A stretch of 11,255 bases of DNA. It comes from Casp-actino8 sp001510335 (GTDB taxonomy: Bacteria > Actinomycetota > Acidimicrobiia > Acidimicrobiales > Ilumatobacteraceae). How positions within the stretch are numbered: position 1 is the first letter of the stretch; every line of letters begins with the position of its first letter. The position numbers and the translations under genes were made by a program. The DNA lies in assembly GCA_027729635.1 (NCBI GenBank), contig JAQCEM010000052.1, positions 1 to 11,255 on the forward strand, given 5' to 3'. Positions 6,885 to 11,255 of the stretch are shown here, one piece after another. Under the pieces are notes generated by a model. It was not told the origin of the DNA. It ran no database searches and saw only the letters and a program-made list of their open reading frames with translations.

Positions 6885-7354
6885 CAGGTAAGCGCTGCCT
6901 TAACAGCAGACGCAATCGCCGAACCATCAGCCGATGCACCAACGCGATCTTTCACGGCCTTAATCACGCCGCCCATAGCTTTGGGGCCGGTTTGACCATT
7001 CGCTGCCGCATTGGCAACTTCTTCGGCAACAATCGCCGCAAGCGCATCGGCATCCATGGCAGCTGGCAAATACTTCTCGATGATTTCCATCTCTTTGCGT
7101 TCTTTGGCTGCCGAATCAGCGCGGCCAGCTTGTTCGTAAATATCAGCCGACTCAGCGCGCTTTTTCACTTCCGAGCGCAACAGGTTGATGATCTGATCAT
7201 CGCTCAATGAAACAGCCTCGGCTCCAGCGACTTCGGCGTTCATGATTGCCGCTAAGGCCATACGCAAAGTTGACTTCAATAAATCATCGCCTGCCCGTAC
7301 CGCTTCTGTGATATCGGCTTGGATACGACTTTTCAGACCATTCTCAGAACTCAT
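6884..7354 (-). CDS. yqeY: GatB/YqeY domain protein
   Basis: A 156-residue, all-helical cytoplasmic protein, close to the usual length of about 150 for stand-alone YqeY proteins. These resemble the C-terminal tail domain of GatB in the tRNA-dependent amidotransferase. Family hallmarks: an N-terminal helix SRIQADITEAVRAGDDLLKSTLRM; the region LSDDQIINLLRSEVKKRAESADIYEQAGR (about 50-78); the conserved EMEIIEKYLP near 87-96; and the GPKAMGGVIKAVKDRVGASADG segment (about 122-143). A role in tRNA amidation or RNA binding is suggested by homology only. The start is ATG 7354, without a clear Shine-Dalgarno; CAGAAT (7366-7361) lies 6 nt upstream as a possible -10 of a leaderless message. It is divergent from the plus-strand gene at 7397, with only 42 bp between their starts. 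Confidence 0.93.
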   Translation of the reverse strand: MSSENGLKSRIQADITEAVRAGDDLLKSTLRMALAAIMNAEVAGAEAVSLSDDQIINLLRSEVKKRAESADIYEQAGRADSAAKERKEMEIIEKYLPAAMDADALAAIVAEEVANAAANGQTGPKAMGGVIKAVKDRVGASADGSAIASAVKAALT

Positions 7355-7382
7355 AGACCCATTCTGACGCGTTTGGCACCGC

Positions 7383-7388
7383 TAGCCT
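7383..7388 (+). promoter_or_regulatory. Candidate -10 element for a leaderless transcript
   Basis: TAGCCT, a TANNNT hexamer, is followed by 8 nt and the GTG at 7397. There is no Shine-Dalgarno before that GTG. The identical hexamer precedes the hom GTG with a 7-nt gap. No strong -35 is seen. Confidence 0.4.
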
Positions 7389-7396
7389 CGTCTCTC

Positions 7397-8008
7397 GTGA
7401 ATCAAGTTAAAAATCGTCTCGCCGCCCTGTCCATGCTCGATCGTGCTTTCCGCAATCTTCCCGATACCACGATCACTGCTCTCTACGAGGGACTCGACGA
7501 AGAAGGCCAAGACGCCATTCAGCACATCGCCAGCGTCAAGGGCGAAGACTTGGCTATGCCGGAACTTATTGCTGCCATTCGCGTCTGCGTCTCGAAGGGT
7601 CGCATTAATGGCGACCTTGAGCGTATGTCACTCGTCCTCACCGACAAGTGCCTCGCCGAATGCATCGAAGCTCTTGGCGAAAACTCAGATGACCCCAGCG
7701 AAGAAAACCTGCGCGAAGCTCTTCCGACCATCATTAAGAACCACACCTTGCCCACAACTCAGGTCATGTTGGCTTCGGTGGTCACTGGTGAGGCCATCGC
7801 TTCGCCGATCATCACTCGTTTGCTCAAGAGCGACGACGAAATCAAGCTTCCGCCAGCCCCAGTCCTTGCGATGACCCCATTGGCTCCGCTCAAAGTTGAC
7901 GATGCCGAACGTCTTGCACTCAAAGAACAGCGCAAGGCTCGTAAGGCAGCCGAGCAAGAAGAAGCTCGCCGCCGTCGCGAACAAATCGCTAAAGCTCGCC
8001 GCAAGTAA
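7397..8008 (+). CDS. Hypothetical protein with basic C-terminal helix
   Basis: 203 residues from GTG 7397; no family recognised. The body (about 1-145) looks helical and soluble (MLDRAFRNL, TALYEGLDEEGQDAIQHIA, LIAAIRVCVSKGRI). A Pro/Ala-rich stretch LPPAPVLAMTPLAPL then leads into a long, strongly basic helix (about 167-203, with EEARRRREQIAKARRK) that could bind nucleic acid or form a coiled coil. There is no signal peptide or membrane segment. Codon use differs from its neighbours: every arginine is CGC or CGT and isoleucine is mostly ATC, which suggests high expression. A TTG at 7319 would extend it by 26 residues but would overlap the start of the divergent yqeY. ATG 7433 is a shorter alternative. 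Its stop is 6 bp from the stop of the convergent alkyltransferase gene. Confidence 0.8.
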   Translation: MNQVKNRLAALSMLDRAFRNLPDTTITALYEGLDEEGQDAIQHIASVKGEDLAMPELIAAIRVCVSKGRINGDLERMSLVLTDKCLAECIEALGENSDDPSEENLREALPTIIKNHTLPTTQVMLASVVTGEAIASPIITRLLKSDDEIKLPPAPVLAMTPLAPLKVDDAERLALKEQRKARKAAEQEEARRRREQIAKARRK

Positions 8009-8014
8009 CTTTCG

Positions 8015-9076
8015 TTACAGCAAATCTGGATCGTCGGGAATGCCGGCGTCAATGGGCACTTTGGTGCTGTTCAAGAACATCGCGACTAAGTGATAGTTGC
8101 CAACTGTCGCAATGAGGTCAAGAACTTGTTCGTTTAAATAGTGCTTGCCAAGATTGCGCCATGTTGCATCCGAAAGCGCATATTCATTGTGTAATTCGTC
8201 GGCTGCGGTCAATAGCAACTTGTCAATCGGCGACCAAGTTGATGCCGAAGCACCTTTCTTCACTGCTTTGATTTCTGCAACCGAGATATCGCAACGTAAA
8301 GCAATCTCGACGTGCTGACCCCACTCGTAACGCGAGCGACAGTTCCAGCCAGTACGCAAAATCAATAATTCTCGATCACGCGCCGTCAACGTGTTCTTCG
8401 ACAACACGTGCGTTGCAAACACCAGCCAACGCTTCAACATGTCGGGGTGATTGCCCAGTACTCCGAAAATGTTGAGCGGGTCACCGTTCGGACCGGTGAG
8501 TCCTTTCGAAAACATTTCGGCGAGTCGCGGATCTTCTTTGGCTGTGCGAATCGGCAAACGTGCCGGCGCATTTTTCTTCTCTAGATCAAGCAAAAACTTC
8601 TTGGCTTTCATGCCACCGGCAAAACCTGTCAACGAACCATTTGCCCCAATCACTCGATGACACGGCACCACGATGCTGAGTGGGTTACGACCGTTCGCAG
8701 TGCCCACGGCTCGCGCTTTATTTGGGTCGCCGAGAACTATTGCCTGTTCCCCGTAGCTCATCGTTTCGCCGTACGGGATAGTTCGCAGCACCTGCCAGAC
8801 GCTCTGCTGAAATTCGGTGCCCTCGGGATCAAGTGGCACATCAAATTCGTGGCGAGTTCCGGCAAAGTATCCGTCAAGCTGCCCAATCGTGACCTCGATG
8901 ATCGGGCTCGTGCCCTTTTTGGCATCGGCGACTCCAGGCACCCGGCGGGGATCGTCATTCGGCCACAAAATTGCCCGCAATCCTTGGGCCGAAGCCACCA
9001 GCGTCAAACGTCCAACGGGGCTCTTGTACCCAGAACTGATCAATGTCGATGTCGTTACTTGTTTTGTCGAACTCAC
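8015..9076 (-). CDS. ogt: Ogt-type O6-alkylguanine-DNA alkyltransferase fused to a carboxymuconolactone decarboxylase-like domain
   Basis: 353 residues with two complete domains. Residues 1-170 are a methylated-DNA-protein-cysteine methyltransferase: FQQSVWQVLRTIPYGETMSYGE (89-110), the arginine finger R122 in NKARAVG, and NGRNPLSIVVPCHRVIG with acceptor cysteine C139. It removes O6-alkyl groups from guanine by suicidal transfer. After a short linker (KKNAPAR), residues 174-353 form a full-length AhpD/CMD-like unit: EDPRLAEMF, GDPLNIFGVLGNHPDMLKRWLVFATHVL (198-225), and RTGWNCRSRYEWGQH (241-255). The AhpD CxxC pair is absent: S248 and E251 occupy those places before H255. The C-domain's reaction is therefore unknown. 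The start is GTG 9076, with CAAGAT 6 nt upstream. It is divergent from the DHA2 exporter. I do not know this fusion as an established architecture. Confidence 0.93.
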   Translation of the reverse strand: MSSTKQVTTSTLISSGYKSPVGRLTLVASAQGLRAILWPNDDPRRVPGVADAKKGTSPIIEVTIGQLDGYFAGTRHEFDVPLDPEGTEFQQSVWQVLRTIPYGETMSYGEQAIVLGDPNKARAVGTANGRNPLSIVVPCHRVIGANGSLTGFAGGMKAKKFLLDLEKKNAPARLPIRTAKEDPRLAEMFSKGLTGPNGDPLNIFGVLGNHPDMLKRWLVFATHVLSKNTLTARDRELLILRTGWNCRSRYEWGQHVEIALRCDISVAEIKAVKKGASASTWSPIDKLLLTAADELHNEYALSDATWRNLGKHYLNEQVLDLIATVGNYHLVAMFLNSTKVPIDAGIPDDPDLL

Positions 9077-9087
9077 GACGTCATCTT

Positions 9088-9100
9088 GTCACTTAGTGAC
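9088..9100. repeat. Inverted repeat upstream of the ogt fusion
   Basis: GTCACTTAGTGAC has perfect 6-bp arms around one central base, 12 bp upstream of the ogt GTG. It overlaps by one base the hexamer CAAGAT (minus strand, 9088-9083) that could be the ogt -10. This is a plausible operator for ogt; no matching regulator is in the window. Confidence 0.45.
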
Positions 9101-9103
9101 CAA

Positions 9104-9141
9104 AACCCTGACTCCTGAGGTGTGGGCCGACCCTCAGGGTT
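9104..9141 (+). repeat. Two mutually exclusive inverted repeats
   Basis: AACCCTGA (9104-9111) pairs with TCAGGGTT (9134-9141), and CCTGAGG (9114-9120) pairs with CCTCAGG (9132-9138). Both use bases 9134-9138, so only one can form at a time. If exporter transcription starts upstream of 9104, this would be an attenuator-like leader. If it starts near 9158, as the -10 candidate suggests, the repeats would act as DNA sites. Confidence 0.35.
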
Positions 9142-9142
9142 G

Positions 9143-9155
9143 TTGTACCGTACAA
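9143..9155. promoter_or_regulatory. Operator-like palindrome over the candidate exporter -10
   Basis: TTGTACCGTACAA has perfect 6-bp arms around one central C, 12 bp before the exporter ATG. It contains TACCGT (9146-9151), a TANNNT -10 candidate that would start transcription about 10 nt before the ATG. A palindrome over the -10 of a DHA2 exporter is typical of TetR- or MarR-type repression. No such regulator gene lies in the window, so the binding protein is unknown. Confidence 0.5.
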
Positions 9156-9167
9156 GTAAGAGCGATC

Positions 9168-10697
9168 ATGATGTCAACTACACCTGCCGAATCCGACACC
9201 ACCGAACTCAACGCTGGCAATCTCAGTCAGCGACAGATCTACATGGTCTTCGCGGGCGTCATGGCCGGTTTGGGATTGTCGGCACTTGACGGCACCATCG
9301 TCAACACCGCCCTTGCCACCATTGTTGGCGATCTTGGCGGCATCAAGTACTACGCCTGGGTCGGCACCGCCTACATGCTCACCAGCACAACCGCCACACC
9401 ACTGTTTGGAAAACTCTCCGACCTCTACGGTCGACGCCGTTTATTCCAGATCGCCATCGTGACATTCATCGTTGGTTCAGTGATGTGCGGACTCGCACAA
9501 TCGATGTGGCAACTAGTAGTCGCCCGCGGAATCCAAGGAATCGGCGGCGGCGGATTGTTTTCACTTTCGTTCGCGATCATCGGCGACATCGTTCCACCGC
9601 GCGAACGTGGCAAGTACGTCGGATTCATTACCAGTGTCTTCACGATCAGTAGCGTGCTCGGCCCGCTGATCGGAGGCGCAATTGTTGACAACACTTCGTG
9701 GCGCTGGATCTTCTTGGTCAACTTACCCATCGGAATCATTGCCTTGATGATCACCAATAAGGCCTTGCGATTGCCCTTCACTCCATTGCAACGCAAAGTT
9801 GATTATGTCGGAGCGACACTGCTTGTTGTCTCGGTGTCATGTTTGATTCTTGGTCTGTCGTGGACGGGCGGATCGTACGGTTGGTTCTCTGCACCCACAC
9901 TTGCGTTCTTCGGTGCGACACTCGTCGTCGGCATTGTATTCTTCCGTTGGGAAATTCGAGCTGAAGAACCCATCGTTCCCTTGCACTTAATGAAGATTGA
10001 CGTCGTGCGGGTCATTGTGCCGTTAATGACTTTGGTCGGTGCGGTGTTTTACGGCGCCAATGCATTCATGCCCTTGTACTTGCAAGGTGTTACCGGCGTT
10101 TCTGCAATGAACTCAGGACTGTTGCTCGTGCCGCTCGCAGTTGCTGTTGCTGGAGCCGCAACCATCATCGGACGTATCACATCACGAACTGGCTCGTACA
10201 AAATATGGCCGGCCGTTGGTGCAGCGCTGGCCTTAGTTGGATTCATCATGGCGTCACTTCTCGGTTCGACGCACGCGTACCTATACCTTGCAATGACCGC
10301 GTCATTCTTTATTGGCGCCGGAATGGGTGCTCTCTTCCCCACCGGCACGCTTGCTGTACAAAACGCTGTTGAGCCGCACGAGATGGGAGCGGCTTCGTCA
10401 GTCGTCATCTTTGTTCGACAACTCGGTGGGGCGATTGGTCTTGCAATCTACGGAGCCATCTTTAATGCACAGTTGAATGGTCGAATTGATGAAGAATTGA
10501 TTCAAGCACCGCGCAACATCAAAGAACTTGCTTCACCCATGCGCGAAGAAGCTTTAGATGTTTTCGCTCACGCTGTCACGACAGTTTTTCGTGCGGCAGT
10601 ACCCATTGTCGTGCTTTCGCTGATCTTGGCTATCTTCGTTCCAGGACGCCAACTGAAAGGTCGTGCACCAAGTCCTGAAGAAAAGGCTGCGCATTAA
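9168..10697 (+). CDS. DHA2 (EmrB/QacA-type) MFS drug exporter
   Basis: 509 residues, inner-membrane proton-coupled exporter with about 14 hydrophobic helices. Family motifs: LDGTIVNTAL (40-49) in helix 1, with D41; loop motif A GKLSDLYGRRRLF (81-93); RGIQGIGGGG (120-129); and antiporter motif C GPLIGG (165-170) in helix 5. SWRWIFLVNLPIGI follows at 177-190, typical of DHA2 members. The C-terminal tail is hydrophilic (GRAPSPEEKAAH). The start is ATG 9168; a second ATG at 9171 is equally possible. A weak AAGAG lies upstream. The frame stays open further upstream, but that part is antisense to ogt and not coding. Its substrate cannot be told from sequence; relatives pump dyes, antibiotics and other lipophilic compounds. 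Its stop overlaps the stop of the convergent MFS gene. Confidence 0.95.
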   Translation: MMSTTPAESDTTELNAGNLSQRQIYMVFAGVMAGLGLSALDGTIVNTALATIVGDLGGIKYYAWVGTAYMLTSTTATPLFGKLSDLYGRRRLFQIAIVTFIVGSVMCGLAQSMWQLVVARGIQGIGGGGLFSLSFAIIGDIVPPRERGKYVGFITSVFTISSVLGPLIGGAIVDNTSWRWIFLVNLPIGIIALMITNKALRLPFTPLQRKVDYVGATLLVVSVSCLILGLSWTGGSYGWFSAPTLAFFGATLVVGIVFFRWEIRAEEPIVPLHLMKIDVVRVIVPLMTLVGAVFYGANAFMPLYLQGVTGVSAMNSGLLLVPLAVAVAGAATIIGRITSRTGSYKIWPAVGAALALVGFIMASLLGSTHAYLYLAMTASFFIGAGMGALFPTGTLAVQNAVEPHEMGAASSVVIFVRQLGGAIGLAIYGAIFNAQLNGRIDEELIQAPRNIKELASPMREEALDVFAHAVTTVFRAAVPIVVLSLILAIFVPGRQLKGRAPSPEEKAAH

Positions 10698-11255
10698 ACC
10701 GCAATAACTGGTGAACTCTTTTGACGAATTCTCGCGATCAACAACAAGCCAAGGGATGCAAATACCATTCCGCCCACAAAGGTTGAACGTTCGCCGAACA
10801 ATTCGCCGACGAGACCAAGGCCCAAGCCGCCGATCACTCCACCAATTTCAAAGAAACTGGTGAAGCTAGAAACAATTTCAACGCGCTCGTTTTCGTCGCC
10901 TCCTTCAACCGCCATAGCCAACAACGAGGGATAGAAGAACGAAACACCAAGTGCAAAGAAGATTGTGCCAAGCCAAATCCCAAACTCATTACCGAGAACT
11001 GCAACCGACGTGACGCCGCACAACAAGAATGACATCGCCATCACCACACTGCGGTGAAGTCCAATACGTTCTGGGGTCTTGGCCCCGAACAAGCGCAAGA
11101 ACAAGCACAGGATGCTGTAGAGCGCAAAGAATTGCGCCGAACCACTGAGTCCGATTGATTTCGAAAATGTCGGAACAAAAGAAGCGAAGGCCGTCCACGC
11201 CGCCATACCGACCGCCAAGATCGCACCAGGCAGTAGTGATCGCTTATGAAACCAC
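10694..11255 (-). CDS. MFS transporter, C-terminal half (5' end beyond window)
   Basis: The reading frame stays open to the right edge, so the gene is cut there rather than starting at the internal TTG near 11218. About 186 residues are visible, with six hydrophobic segments matching helices 7-12 of a 12-helix MFS carrier: AVGMAAWTAFASFVPTFS, QFFALYSILCLFLRLFG, VVMAMSFLLCGVTSVAVLG, WLGTIFFALGVSFFYPSLL, SFFEIGGVIGGLGLGLVGEL and FVGGMVFASLGLLLIARI. The short cytoplasmic tail ends RQKSSPVIAV. It is not the same subfamily as the adjacent exporter, and no substrate can be inferred from this half. Its TAA (10696-10694) overlaps the exporter's TAA by two bases on the opposite strand. Confidence 0.88.
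   Translation of the reverse strand, partial: WFHKRSLLPGAILAVGMAAWTAFASFVPTFSKSIGLSGSAQFFALYSILCLFLRLFGAKTPERIGLHRSVVMAMSFLLCGVTSVAVLGNEFGIWLGTIFFALGVSFFYPSLLAMAVEGGDENERVEIVSSFTSFFEIGGVIGGLGLGLVGELFGERSTFVGGMVFASLGLLLIARIRQKSSPVIAV

Noticed and set aside
6563..7210. 215-residue open frame on the plus strand
   Set aside because: It is antisense to the phosphodiesterase and yqeY genes, has a low-complexity Gln/Arg/Leu translation, and matches no known family.
7319..7396. TTG start extending the 7397 gene by 26 residues
   Set aside because: It would overlap the start of the divergent yqeY and remove the space for promoters; the GTG with a -10 candidate is a better fit.
8817..9167. Upstream extension of the exporter reading frame (117 more codons)
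   Set aside because: It lies antisense to the well-supported ogt N-terminus, and the DHA2 family begins near the ATG at 9168.
10785..10792. GAACGTTC as a second SOS box
   Set aside because: The half sites have no 4-nt spacer and lie inside the coding sequence of the partial MFS gene.
10694..11218. Treating the partial MFS gene as a complete short gene starting at TTG 11218
   Set aside because: The frame stays open to the window edge and only helices 7-12 are present, so the gene is cut by the edge.

Overview
The window looks like chromosomal DNA from a mid-GC actinobacterium, most likely Acidimicrobiia (Ilumatobacter-like aquatic lineage). Reasons: the argS-lysA-hom gene order, a DUF222/13E12-type HNH protein with a Gram-positive SOS box, starts consistent with leaderless transcription, and GC content near 50% by eye. 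The lineage is an inference; no rRNA or other strong marker is present.

Layout: (1) 1-4176, minus strand, a biosynthetic run argS -> lysA -> hom (hom is cut by the left edge) linking arginyl-tRNA charging to the last lysine step and the entry to threonine/methionine synthesis. (2) 4228-5358, minus, a DUF222-HNH nuclease-like gene 51 bp upstream of argS, with a good sigma70-type promoter and a LexA-type box at its predicted transcription start. (3) 5496-5617, no gene, but an 18-bp stem-loop with a T-rich tail on the minus strand. (4) 5618-5693, plus, tRNA-Arg(CCG) with encoded CCA and an unusual C at the position of psi55. (5) 5715-7354, minus, yqeY followed by a glycerophosphodiesterase-like lipoprotein with an altered HRG/PENT signature. 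(6) 7397-8008, plus, a conserved-looking protein of unknown function with a basic C-terminal helix. (7) 8015-9076, minus, a one-chain fusion of an Ogt-type DNA alkyltransferase with a complete carboxymuconolactone decarboxylase (AhpD-like) domain. (8) 9077-9167, a 91-bp divergent intergenic region holding several inverted repeats. (9) 9168-10697, plus, a 14-helix DHA2 (EmrB/QacA) drug exporter. (10) 10694-11255, minus, the C-terminal half of a second MFS transporter whose stop codon overlaps that of the exporter.

How they relate: argS-lysA-hom is a recognised actinobacterial cluster. The HNH gene appears to be under DNA-damage control and sits directly upstream of it. The alkyltransferase fusion is divergent from the exporter, and the palindromes between them suggest local regulation of one or both. 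No mobile element, integrase, CRISPR array or rRNA is visible. No stretch over about 210 bp lacks a gene.
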